Shown: piece after piece, positions 22,715-33,669 of the stretch | Numbering within the stretch: the stretch's first letter is position 1 | Layout: every line of letters starts with the position of its first letter | Origin: Fagopyrum homotropicum | Taxonomy: Eukaryota > Streptophyta > Magnoliopsida > Caryophyllales > Polygonaceae | Direction: 5' to 3' | NCBI GenBank assembly: GCA_033239125.1 | Contig: BSWB01000008.1 | Span: 7,718,001 to 7,782,000 of the forward strand | DNA: 64,000 nt | Program-made: the position numbers and the translations under genes | Notes under the pieces: generated by a model | Told to the model about the DNA's origin: nothing | Databases searched by the model: none | The model's input: only the letters and a program-made list of their open reading frames with translations

Positions 22715-23547
22715 TGATTCGTCCTTGGACACGTCGATGAAATATTCCGGATCTAGATCAAGTTGAAGCTCAACTACTCCTTAGTTGAAGTGCGAATGCG
22801 ATTGAAGATGGTTTGCGGAAGCTTAGAGATGGATGCGGAAGTTGAATGGATAAGTCGATCTAGATTGATCGATCAAGCCTTAAAGTGGGTCGGTTGAGTT
22901 TGTTCTTGAAGAACCCTCGAATGTGGTTGAGTTTGGATCGAAGATCCAAAAGAAGAACTTTGAGAGGATTGGAAGAGGGATTGATGCTCAAGTAAGTAGG
23001 AGGAAAATACTTCTCAATACTTAATCAAATTGAACATGATTTACAAATGAGCCAAGCATCCCCTTATATAGTGGATGAAGGCCATACAAAGGGTCGGAAA
23101 TTAAATGACGGAAATAAAGTCGGAATTTAAGTTCCGAAAATGAAACACCTAAAAATATGAAAGGTTGAGAATTTAAGTTCGGAATTAAGTTTCCGAATTA
23201 AATTTCGAAACCAAAAGTCTAATCTTAAATTCGGGAAATTAAGTTCCGGAAATAAAGTCCCGGAAATTAATAATCCGAAAATAAAAAGACTTATTATTAC
23301 AAAACGCTAAAATGCGAAAAATGCGGAAAATGCGCCGGAACGGTGCCGGCTTAACAAGCTTCATGTCATAGTGGCATAGAGGCACGGTTTGCAATCAATG
23401 GGTCCGTGACAAGCAACGGTCCGACTAATGATGGAGCCGGTATCTTGGGCGATTGCCTTAGCACGTGAACGGGTGAGCGGTCCATCAGAGCGAACCCGGA
23501 GTGCCTCGTCTTCCTCATGTTGGGACATAGGGGTCAAGGGCGCATCA
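22715..23547 (-). repeat. middle LTR, shared by two tandem gypsy units
   Basis: 833 bp. It serves as 5' LTR for the internal region to its left and as 3' LTR for the pol fragment to its right. On the internal side lies the primer-binding-like TTGGCATCAAAGC (minus strand, about 22714-22701). Confidence 0.85.
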
Positions 23548-23991
23548 GTCCCCCCATCTTGGATGTGAAACGTCCCCGTTTCACCGTCGTCAAATAGGGG
23601 CTCAATGTATGGTGCAAGATCCTTGACATTGAACGTCGGGTGCATGTCATAGTCGTCCGGAAGCTCCAACTTGTATGCATTCGGGCCATGGCGGGATAAG
23701 ATGCGGAATGGTCCATCACCGCGGTCCGAGAGCTTGCCTTTGCGGAGAGATGGAAAACGCTCCTTCCTTAAGTGGATCCAAACAAGATCACCGGGCTCAA
23801 ATGAGAGTGGACGGCGCCCTTTATTGTGTTGTGAGGCAAGTTGATCGGCACGCCGTTGGAGTTGTGTCCTAGTCCGCTCATGAAGCTCAACGATGTGAGC
23901 GGCACGACTTGCTCCGGTGATGTGTTCTCCGTCTTTGAGTAGACGCGGAGTGAAGTCCATCGGGGTGTGTGGATTAAGGCCGTAGACAACT
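23361..23991 (-). pseudogene. pol 3' end of the second gypsy unit
   Basis: Near-identical to 16350-16980: the end of the integrase (VVYGLNPHTPMDFTPR, DGPFRILSRHGPNAYKLELPDD) and the GPLTRSRAKAI tail running into the LTR with the same stop. Similarity ends at about 23991, where filler DNA begins. Confidence 0.85.
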
Positions 23992-24029
23992 AAGGAGTAG
24001 GGCAACATGATCACAGCTTGGGGTGATGA

Positions 24030-24142
24030 AGCCGGTAGCTTGGGCGATTGCCTTAGCACGTGAACGGGTAAGCTGTCCATCGGAGCGAACCCGGAGTGCC
24101 TCGTCTTCCTCATGTTGGGACATAGGGGTCAAGGACGCATCA
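24030..24142 (-). repeat. truncated outermost 5' LTR of the tandem array
   Basis: About 113 bases equal to the start of the LTR on the minus strand (compare 23437-23547), ending on the right with GACGCATCA and then the TSD GGCAT. The rest of this LTR and nearly all of the first internal region are deleted. Confidence 0.8.
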
Positions 24143-24147
24143 GGCAT

Positions 24148-25503
24148 GCTGCTAGACGGGCCGAGAGGAGCGGAGGCACGAATGACACCGTTGTCAAAAT
24201 GGTCAGCTTCATGTCATGGTGTAACGTTCCCGTTTCACTGTCGTCAAGATGCATGGTGCACGTCATAGGAATCGGGAGGCTTGGACTTGTCGTCCATCAA
24301 GATTGTGGCGCCGTTTAGTTGGTTGAATATGCCGGCAAGACGCGGGAATGGGTACCAAGAATGGAATGATGTCGGTCTTTGTTGGTACCGGAACTCTTTA
24401 AATTGGTGTTAAATGCCTAGGATGGGTGACAAGCCGGGTGGTATACCGTCGAACATAAAGAGGACAAACTTTGGATCGGGAGGCTCAAACTTGTAGTCAC
24501 TCAAGGTGGTGGCGCCGTGGAGTTTGGCTATCATGTCGTCAAGACCTTTGATGATGAACGTTGGGGCCATGCTGAAACGATGGAATGACAAGCCGAGAGG
24601 TAAGCTAGTGGACATAACAAAGACAAACCTTGGATAGGAAACTCAAATTGGTTGTCCAATAACATGATGGTTCCGTTGTCAAGGTTGGCATCTTCTTCAC
24701 TCTCAATAATGGCTTCGTCTTTGTCATCTTCAAAGGACTCGCCATTCAACGGATTGACAAATTTAATTGGAAGTGTGGAGCACGATCTTCAATGATGTTA
24801 TCATCCGTGTCTTCAACTTTTCCTTTTCCCTCGCCATATAATGGGATGACAACAAACTCACACTTAGGTTGTGTCGCCACTTGGAGTCCTTTGCCGGAAG
24901 CGGTTTGTATTAGGGCAACATGATCACAGCTTGACGTTCTTTTGGTTGTCACTTGGCGTTGTGTGGCCGTCATTAGGGCATGCAATACAATCTCCAATGA
25001 TTCCTTTTCAAGCCTTAGAGCGGCGTTTTCCTTGACTAAGACATTGCGACGTCCGGTGTAATATGTGTGGACTTGGACACTAAATAGTCATTTGGGATAG
25101 ACTTGACGTTGGGGCGCATCATATTCTTCTTCGGGATGGGCTCGACGTCGGGGTCCAATATAGTTATCTTCAAGATAAACTCGACGTTGCCCATGTGGAT
25201 ACCATTGGTGCCCATAGATGATTTGTTTTCGGCCTTGGAGGGTTTAGAGAAGGAAATCACTCCTCGTTATCAAGATAGGCTCATCGTTGGCCATGTGAAT
25301 ATCGTCGGTACCCATGGGTGGTTTGTTTGGGCTTTAGTGGGTATGGAGGAGGCAACAATTCCTCGTCCTCATCAAAGGAATCATCATCGTCATAGATCAT
25401 GATGAACGATGAAGAACATTGAAGAACGATAAAGAACACTAAAGAACGATCAAGAAAAAATGTAAAGAAACTTAGCCTCGATCTCGAGCTCTAATACCAA
25501 TTT
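24148..25503 (-). other. degenerate internal region of the outer element, a pol/gag mosaic
   Basis: There is no ORF of note. Short segments echo the neighbouring gypsy: GGATGGGTGACAAGCCGGGTGG near 24420 (compare the PPGLPPIRG linker at 19110), GGTGGCGCCGTGGAG near 24506 (compare RT at 18811), and TTGGTGCCCATAG with GGAGGAGGCAAC near 25208 and 25350 (compare gag at 21010 and 21050). The pieces keep roughly the gag-pol order but with large gaps, as in a deletion derivative using the partner's proteins. Confidence 0.5.
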
Positions 25504-25706
25504 GATGTGTCCTTTTCTTTGATACCATTTTAATGTGTCCTTGGATATATCAAGGATGAACTTCGGATCTAGATCGAGCTTAAGCGACAACTACTCCTTA
25601 ATTTGATGTGCAGATGGATTAGAACGGTATAATTTGGTTGGCGGAATTTGGGAGATGGAGGCGGAAGTGATGGGTTAATTCGATCAAGATTGATCGAGCA
25701 AGCCGT
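25504..25706 (-). repeat. truncated right LTR of the outer element with duplicated border
   Basis: The LTR/primer-site border appears twice within 30 bases, at about 25495-25511 (ATACCAATTTGATGTGTCC) and 25522-25538 (ATACCATTTTAATGTGTCC). The sequence then follows the left LTR until about 25706, where similarity stops. Confidence 0.55.
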
Positions 25707-27033
25707 TCAATGTACGAACCAGATAGAGCGGAAGTCCTTGGATACGTTTCTTTTTATTTTTATTTTTTGACTAAGTGTCTTGCAAGACCCTCCTTAGGGT
25801 GTTTTACATCTTTTACTCTTTGATGAAAGGATGCAAAGTTATCCCCGGGTGATTACTACTCAACTCAATTTATATCAATAAAACTCCGTTCAATGTACGG
25901 AGGGTACCGAACCTTCTTCTAAGAAAAAAATATTGTATTGATGTATAATTCAAACTTGATTTTTGGTACATAACTTTTGCAAAATTTCTACATATTGATA
26001 CAAAGTATTACATATATTAGTACAAAATAATACATTTATAAAATTTCATGTAAGGAATTGGGAGTTTTTTTTTTTTTAAAAATACGCATAACAAATATTT
26101 GCATTAATAGTAAAAAGGTTTTTCATAAGAAGAGAAAATAAGATATTTACATTTGGCTTTTTTCTAGTCTTAACGAATATTTTCTTATTTAACTGCATCC
26201 CTAATCTTATAATGTTGTAAATTTATAAGGTTATATTTATAAAAACACATATATTTTAGGTTTTTGACACATTTTTATTCTCTCTCCGTCAACTCACTCA
26301 AACATCACATAAAATTTATCCACTTTATCAAAGCATCTTATTTAAAACTTTCACACATCCAATAAAGTCACATTACATTTTTATATATTATTCTTTTTTA
26401 TTTTAACCCCAAATATCTCTTTTATGAGATGCTTTGGGGATGCTTGGGAAAACATTTTTTAAATGGGAGGCTTCAACTTCTTCAATTGTTTATTGCTATT
26501 TTTTTATTGTAAAAATATTCTTCAAAATCCTTCCAAACATCTCTTGATAGACATGCCGTAACTTACTCAAACTACGTCGGTCTTAATAAATATGTATAAC
26601 ATTTGTTTATACAATAAATATTATCCCGTATGTAACATGGATCTACAATGAAACTCGGCCCGTAAAATTGTTATATGAGTCTAGTATTGACATGTTCATA
26701 CTCGACTCGTTTAAAAAGTAAACAAGGGCAAAGTGAGACTATTTTTAGCATAGTCCGAATAGCTCGGCTAGTGAATTAACCTTATAGTGTGACGCTAGCC
26801 AAATGAGCCGAATTATCCGATATTTAACATGGTCGATCAAGCTCAGTTTGTTTACAAACGAGTCGAGTATAAGTTTTAACCCTAAATTTTCTTTCCATAA
26901 AAATCCAAAACTAGTCTCATGTAAAATGCCCGAGTGGATGGCCAATCTAACGAAGGTCGTACATTTCCTTCCATTCAATCGTGACAAAGGGATTGCCTTG
27001 CCGCATAACAAAATCATTTATAGCCGAGGGACG
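25707..27033. other. intergenic DNA upstream of CCB2
   Basis: No gene is supported. A 14-base direct repeat CCGTTCAATGTACG (about 25703 and 25887) brackets a 170-base segment. The rest is AT-rich, with the CCB2 promoter presumably in the last few hundred bases. Confidence 0.4.
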
Positions 27034-29369
27034 ATGTCGGGTCTCGTTGCAGATCCAATCCCGCCCATGATTAGAACGCCACCGCCATTTTCATTTGGCG
27101 CGAGTTCTTGCTATGGACTCCGCCGTTGTACTCCCCGACTCAACTCGACTCCAATTACGACCAGGAGAAGATATACCTTCCAATTATCTGCTCAAGCGGA
27201 CGATTTCCAATCGAAATCGGACCCTCAACAACAGCTTAATCTCTCCGTCCTTCGCTTTACCTTTGGTTTCTTCCGACTCCTTTTGTCTCCCTCTATTTTG
27301 CTCTCTTTGCGCGTTGGCTTATAATGACTTCCTTTTTGTCTGCTAGGGATACCGGGGCTGGACGAATCTTACTTGCCTAGATGGATTGGATACGGCTTCG
27401 GGTTGCTCATTTTTGTCAACCATTTCATCGGTTCTACTTCCCCACTGACCTCTGCCCAGCTTGTAAGCAACATTTCTTCCATCGAATTTGGAGGATTATG
27501 ATCTGTGTTTCTTCCAATTGTTTGAAGAAACTTGAGTTTTCACTCTCTTGGCTGTGTTTTGATTGGTTTGCTAGGTTTCAGAAGCTTTGGGGTTGTCATT
27601 GTCTGCGTTCTCTATCACGCTGCCTTATCTGGGGAAGTTTCTCAAGGTAATGTTGGTATTCATCACTTTCTCTATGCTGACTGCAAAACTATGGCTAGTT
27701 GAAATAAGGGCATTTATGTGTGGTAGGAAAGATGTACTTTGCAACTTTGTAGTTTATTTGAAACTTTTATTCTTTCATGGAAATAAGAAAGCAAGATTGT
27801 ATGGGTGTTTGTAATGTACTGATTCTTTTTATGAAGAACATGTTAGTTTTGTACTTTAAGATGGACTTCGATATATTCATAACGTGACATCGTTTTTGTT
27901 GCTCAAGGGAATAGTTTTAGTGATAAATAAACTTTGATGCATCAAATAATGTGGGTGGCGCTGAGTGAATTATTGCCTGCACAGGGTGCTAATGCAATGA
28001 TTTGTTATTATTTATGGGGGTGTAGGAGCTTATGAGTAGTATAGAAAGAGAGTGATGTTTTCATACTTCCCTACAGGGTGCTAATCCAGTGGACGAAGCA
28101 AGTCTGCCTGAAGGAGCTGACCAAGTTTTTATCATGACACAAAATATCTCTGATAGTTTGAAGGAGGATCTTGCTTGGGCAACCTATGTTTTGCTGCGTA
28201 ATACAAAGTCTGTGTCGGCTGTAAGCTTTAGACTCTAAGTGCATCTCCAGTAGATTGATTTTGTAACTTCTACAATAGGCTATGTTGAGTATGATTTCCT
28301 CCTTTATCTTATTTTCAGCTTATATCCATAAATGATTTGTTGTGTGTACGCGGCTATTGGAGAACGCCAGAAAATCTGTCGGATGCAGATTCACTTGATT
28401 GGTTTGGAAGACAAATCCAAAGATACGGGCTCTCTAATCAAAAGGACGTCCTCTATTTTCCTCAGGGTGCAGGTGCATATTTATGTAGCTTTATTTTTGA
28501 GGTAGCATCTTAACTTATACAGGCCCCTTAGATGAAGCAATAACTTGAGTTCTGAAGAAAGAGAAAGTGCTTCCATCTTCATGTTTTTCTTGTTATGGCT
28601 TACTACTACAAACATGTGTATCTATGGTGAGTTGGTTCTTTGTCGAGTTTAATTTTAAAATAGATTTTCTTTTTTGTCTTAAGTTGTTTTTGAAAGGGGA
28701 GAGAGGTTGAAATTTGTAACACTTTTGGTGCTTTGGAGTTGAACCTATGATTCAGGAAATAGATTTGACATATTGAACAGAACCTATTAAGTTCAATCGA
28801 GCCTTTGTTTTGCATTCTGAATATTTTCTGGTACCTTACTCCCATCGAGATTATGATCACGGCATGACATGTCCTGAAGTTCATTTGAATGGTAGAAACA
28901 TAGTGATTAATGATAAAGTTATGATATGAGTATTACAAGTTTTAGAATAGGTCTATATTCAATGTTTCCGGATTGACAGGGTTTTCACAAACCAAGACAT
29001 GCTTATCGAATGATATACATTATGTTAGGTGTCATGTTTCGAATGCGTACTTCTGAATATTTATGTGTCATCTACATCTATGTAATTAATCCTGTTAGAA
29101 GTATACCTTATCTTTTCTCTCTGTCTCAACCTTTGCGTGTTGTAAATTGCTATGCAGACTTTGAACTTGAAGAGCTCCTTCCAAAGGGGGTAGGCTCTGT
29201 CTTGATACAACCAATTCCACAAGCATCAAAGCAAGTGCCCGGCGAACATGAGGACATGACGGGATTCGTCCTCGTAAATTCTACTATAACCTATGCATAT
29301 AGTGACAAAGATCGGTCCTGGATAAGAGCTCTAGCCAAAAAATTTAGGGGTAATCCCGTTGTCTTTTAA
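27034..29369 (+). CDS. CCB2: CCB2/HCF208-like cytochrome b6 cofactor assembly protein
   Basis: Exons 27034-27265, 27347-27462, 27575-27646, 28077-28220, 28319-28472 and 29158-29369 join in one frame of 309 residues, all GT-AG. CCB2 is a chloroplast thylakoid protein of the CCB (System IV) pathway that attaches haem ci to cytochrome b6. An N-terminal basic, serine/threonine-rich stretch (about residues 12-55) suits a transit peptide. Family blocks follow: LNSVLRF-like LNLSVLRFTFG, DESYLPRWIGYGFG, a hydrophobic segment, LGLSLSAFSITLPYLGKF, SLKEDLAWATYVLLRNT, CVRGYW and AYSDKDRSWI near the end. ATG 27067 is an alternative start. The exon 5 donor could be 28466 instead of 28472, changing two residues. 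It lies tail to tail with CRR1. Confidence 0.87.
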
Positions 29370-30945
29370 TTTCTGCTGAGGTAACATTCATGGGTATATT
29401 CAGTTAAAGCTTTATACTACTTGCTAAATGTTCTTAAACAAAATTATCTGCAAAATCTATCCAAGGAAATGCTCATTCTGCTTACCATGAAATGGTTTAA
29501 GACTTTTTTTTTACACAGGCGTACTGAAAGGAGGTGACGATTCATCAAAAAAAGAAAGAATGGAGGTGACTGGAGATTAGTTTGAGAATTCGTTTAGGCT
29601 AGTATATTGTGAAAATAAAGTGTTGTACTATGATACATATAAATGTCAATAGGTGAAGATGGCTTTTCAATCAAGTTAGTTTGTTAGCAATGTCATTTAT
29701 TTACCTAAACATGTGTTTGAATCAAATTACCTCCAATTTTGGATTTCAATTAACAAATCTGCTATGAGCATATCAATTTCCTATGGACAACGTCATACAC
29801 CAATAATGGCGTTGGTTATACAAATATTGTCGTCCTCAATCTCAATGGAGTTGTAGCTTGATTCTTTTGAATACCTAAATACACGGCTAGAGCCAACGGA
29901 CTTATTAACGGATTGTTGACTTATGGCATTACCGGACTCAGGTAATAAAACCGATAAATATACTACCCGAATTAAGTTTCAACTCATCAAAGTTTAGTTT
30001 AAAGGAAGATTTTGTAGATCTTTTCCATTATTTGTTCTTCTCTTTCCTTTGAACACCAACCGAAGTCGTGTTTATAACTCATCAAAGTTTAGTTTAAAGG
30101 AAGATTTTGTAGATCTTTTTCGTGTTTATAACTCATCAAAGTTTAGTTTAAAGGAAGATTTTGTAGATCTTTTCCATTATTTGTTCTTCTCTTTCCTTTG
30201 AACACCAACCGAAGTCGTGTTTATATCATCAACATACGCAATTAAGCCAGATGTGACTGAGATCCTCGTGGTGATGATTACACGGTTTACAATGCATAAT
30301 AACCGTCCTTCATTGTTGATAAAATTTTGATCAGACAATCTGGTGATTCAATCCAAGAAGATCCGAGTCCGACAATAAACTATCCGAATCCGAGGAAATC
30401 TACCGGACCAAAGACGGAATCGGCTAATTTTTAGGTATTTCATTGAGGTCTTCCATAAGAATACATGAGATTGGGGACAGTGATATATCATGCATCTTAT
30501 TACGGGTAATAGAACAAGTCTATATAACACAAATAAAGTCTTCTATTTTACAAATCAAGGTAATTATTTCTGATTTTAATCCACAAAAGAAAAATACCCC
30601 ATGCCCTTCCAATGGCAGTAATAGAAGCATCAACGTCTGTCACTTTGCTTTCGCTACAACAAGGCAGCACCCCTCATAGAATAATCAAAATCATCTGTTT
30701 GTTCATATCAGCGACGATGAAGTTATAATTTCTTGTTTTGGTCATTCCTTTTAGTATTATATCAGCTAAAGAAGCAACCTGAAAGGAAGGAGCAGACAAC
30801 ACAAGTGGAGTGATAGAAGCATCAAAAAATACAAACAAAAAAGAGTAAAATAAGAATCAAGACAAAGATCCAAGGTTAACTACATCTTGCTACTTGTTTC
30901 TACTTTGTAGGGAGAAGCTGTTGGGACTGCATCATGCTTGAGCCT
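29370..30945. other. intergenic DNA between convergent CCB2 and CRR1
   Basis: This holds both 3' untranslated regions and a small tandem repeat (29981-30224). No further gene is supported; ORFs of 60-78 codons here resemble no family. Confidence 0.5.
29981..30224 (+). repeat. three-copy tandem repeat, 95-bp unit
   Basis: Units at 29981-30075 and 30130-30224 are 95 bp and nearly identical. The middle unit 30076-30129 is 54 bp with an internal deletion. It begins AACTCATCAAAGTTTAG. Confidence 0.9.
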
Positions 30946-32618
30946 CTATAGGAATTTTTCTAAGCCATAAACGAGATTCTGTCAAGGGCGGCAAAGAGGA
31001 CAGAGGTTATGACAATGATCAAATACATGTTGATGCTTTGTCCAAGTTTCTGTTTCTTTATTACCTACCTTTAACCGCACAACCTTTCTAATGGCCAGAA
31101 GCAGGCCTGGCATAAGGCAATTCACATCCGTGATTTCGTGTTTTAGGGAGTAAACCTGCACCATCACCATTCATTTCAATACTTATACCACATCTGTATA
31201 GCTTCAGCTTATTTGGGAAACAAATAGGCTTTGAATTATCAAACCTCTCCTGGGCCTGAGAAGTAAACTGTTGTACCAGAAGCCAGACCGGGCAGAACCA
31301 TGCTGTGAACCCGGACTCCGTCTTCTCCAACAACTTGACCCCTTGCCTTGTAGTGTACACAATTGAAAATTGTAAATAATCAAATCCTTTTTTAACATTG
31401 AGAAGAGAAAGCTCTCCATGTAGTTATTCTCTTACCGCAACATCAGTAGAGACGTCCTCTCTGTTATAGATCTGCCCAAGATTGGAAAGGTTGGTGGCAA
31501 TTTGATTTGCATCTTGTGATGGGAGATCCTAGAGATGACAAAACTTTAATCTTGTATGTTTGTGCTAATTGAAGTACATTTCCAATGCTTTCCGGATTCA
31601 TTTGACATACCATTGAAGTAGGTCTTGATTCAACAATCTCTACATTGTTGTAGTGGAACGAAGCTGCAATAGCGGCCTGCTGGAGGAGGATTGATCCTAT
31701 GGAGAGTGTCGGGGCCACCAGGCAACCCTGACATTAAATGTATTCGTCGTGTCATTTCTCGTCCCCAGGCTGACAGACTAGACTAACAATAGTTATGCTC
31801 ACCGTGCTGGCCTTGTCGCAGAATGCGGATAATGCAGCTACTGTGTCAAGCTTAATCCGAGGGACATATACTACACTTCTTAGGCCAAAAGCTGTTGCCT
31901 GTAGAAGAAGAGCAAGTTTGAACTGGTTTTAGTTCAGTTCAGTTCATCATATATATACTAAATGTTGATAGCAAGTGTAAATCATGAAGAAGAAACATGC
32001 CTGTTTCACATTTTCATAAACTTTTGAATGATCAGTGAAGTCTACAACGACTCCGGTTGCTTTTGACTGACACAGAATATGATATATTTGTTAGAAACGC
32101 ATCAAATCCCTAATTCTCTTCCGTATTCCCAAATTGCAGTTTTATACCTGGGAAATGGATCCCAAAACCATTGTAAGATCATTCATTATAGGTATCTCCA
32201 GTGGCTCCTCCATTCCACATACCTGATTATCATAACACGCGACTCGATTTCAACATCCCCAATGGCAAGGTCAAGAAACTAAGCACCGAGGTATAAACTA
32301 ACCCTGCCAATGTCTTCGCCGACAAATTGGGAATCCACGGCACCAGCAATCTCCAATCCTCTGGCTCTACTCACCGCCAAAACTGCCGCTCTCCCTATCT
32401 CCTTTGCAGCTCCATTGATTACAACCTTCAAACTTCAACTTCGCATTTAACCAAACAGATGATACAAACCGAACCGAATCAAACCAATGCTGCTTGATTA
32501 CCTTGATGTTACTCTGCGAAGGCTGCTGCATTGAGGAGGATGTCTTCATTGCCTGCTTGGTGTATAATTTCTGCCATTTTAGAGGGTACACTCCGGAGGT
32601 TAAGTATGCTGCTGCCAT
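30946..32618 (-). CDS. CRR1: CRR1, dihydrodipicolinate reductase-like NDH factor
   Basis: Ten exons on the minus strand, in transcript order 32618-32502, 32425-32303, 32222-32148, 32066-32001, 31898-31803, 31727-31611, 31528-31436, 31346-31245, 31155-31069 and 30978-30946, join in one frame of 302 residues. The protein resembles DapB: a Rossmann start (VVINGAAKEIGRAAVLAV), VVVDFTDHSKVYENVKQA, APTLSIGSILLQQAA, HYNNVEIVESRP and the C-terminal LVYGLEKFL. CRR1 lacks proven DapB activity and is needed for accumulation of chloroplast NDH in Arabidopsis. The N-terminus is short for a transit peptide if ATG 32618 is right; an upstream start is possible. Intron 4 has a GC donor. Convergent with CCB2, as I recall for Arabidopsis. 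Confidence 0.88.
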
Positions 32619-33669
32619 GGCCACCGGAGTCACCTGACCCTTTCCTTTCCTTTCTTACTCGACTCACTTGCCGTACTTTTCTGTTCTTTCTTTTGGATAA
32701 GGTATCTCAGATTGTGCTTCTCATCTTTCGATGCTATGCTATATTACTATTCTTTTTGGTCAAATTTATGAGCTAATTTTATTATAATTAATCTAGAAAG
32801 TTATTATAATTTTAATTTAGAGAATACACATAGTTTTTATACTAAAAAATTTACATTTAGCCGGCGCCCATTTCTTATTATACTTTTGAAAAAAAAATAA
32901 TTTAAAAAATAAAATAAATAAATAAATTGGACGTCAACATGTTCGATGTTGACGTCGGCGTCTAAATTAAAAAAAATGTTTATTTATAAGTATATTCAGT
33001 TAATCTACTAAAAATTAATTGACTATCAAACTTTCAAAGTAAGTTTTATTAATCATAATTTATCTCAATACATTTGAATATTTTTAAAAAATTTAGTCTC
33101 GATTATTCTCTTCAAACCTATAAACTCCCTCAATTGTACGAGTTATAAACCATTTGTATTATTTTGTACGAAAAAAGGGAAAACTTATAGTTAAAGTGGT
33201 TTTCTCGAGCCTTCAAAAAAACTTGCAAAACATCAAGTCATCATCCATTATCCATATTTTTTTTAATAAAATGTGTCTTTCTTTGGTAGTAAACCAGAAT
33301 ATTGATGAAGGATAAATTTAGAATGATAAAGGGGATCAATTAAATAAAAAACAAAGGCATCCGGGGTTTTTTCAAAAAAAAAAATTGTGCGCTTGCGCCT
33401 TGATTGAAAAAGAAAAATTGGGCATCAATGTCATTCGTCAGTGCTTAAGTTAGGCGTTGGGGCCATCCTTTAGCGCTCAAGCTAGGTGTGCCCGAATTTT
33501 GTTGGTCCTTGTGAATTTGAGCACCGTATATATCACGCTCCTTTTTATATCACCTATAACTAGTTTATAGTTCGTGCTTTACACTGGTATTAATCAAGAA
33601 AATATTTGAAAATTGCACATGTTGATGATAAACAAGAGATTACTTTACATATATATTTATTATTTGCAC
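32619..33669. other. intergenic DNA upstream of CRR1
   Basis: This includes the CRR1 promoter side. AT-rich, with homopolymer runs; no gene, RNA or clear repeat is supported. Confidence 0.4.

Larger units (their letters stand above)
15705..24142 (-). mobile_element. Ty3/gypsy element in tandem LTR array, TSD GGCAT
   Basis: Flanked by a direct repeat GGCAT (15700-15704 and 24143-24147). Reading the minus strand: a truncated LTR (24142-24030), a junction with filler (24029-23992), the 3' end of pol (23991-23548), a full LTR (23547-22715), a full internal region (22714-16537) and a full LTR (16536-15705). LTR ends are TGATGCG and CGCATCA. The primer site next to the middle LTR is TTGGCATCAAAGC. 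A purine run GATGGGGGGACT precedes the 3' LTR. The RT/INT sequences and pol reading into the LTR are reminiscent of the CRM (centromeric) lineage, but I cannot place it firmly. Confidence 0.8.
15035..25706 (-). mobile_element. outer non-autonomous gypsy-derived element, interrupted
   Basis: Related LTR-like sequence lies at the left (from TGCGCCCTTGG at 15035) and at the right (TGTGTCCTTGG at 25531-25706), in minus orientation. A primer-binding site TGGTATTAGAGC (minus strand, near 25490-25501) is one mismatch from the usual initiator-Met form. The right LTR is truncated at about 25706. The internal part (24148-25503) has no intact ORF. The element received the autonomous-type gypsy array at 15705-24142 by insertion. 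Confidence 0.6.

Noticed and set aside
23675..24318. Several plus-strand ORFs at 23.7-24.3 kb
   Set aside because: They are shadows of the duplicated minus-strand pol end and LTR.
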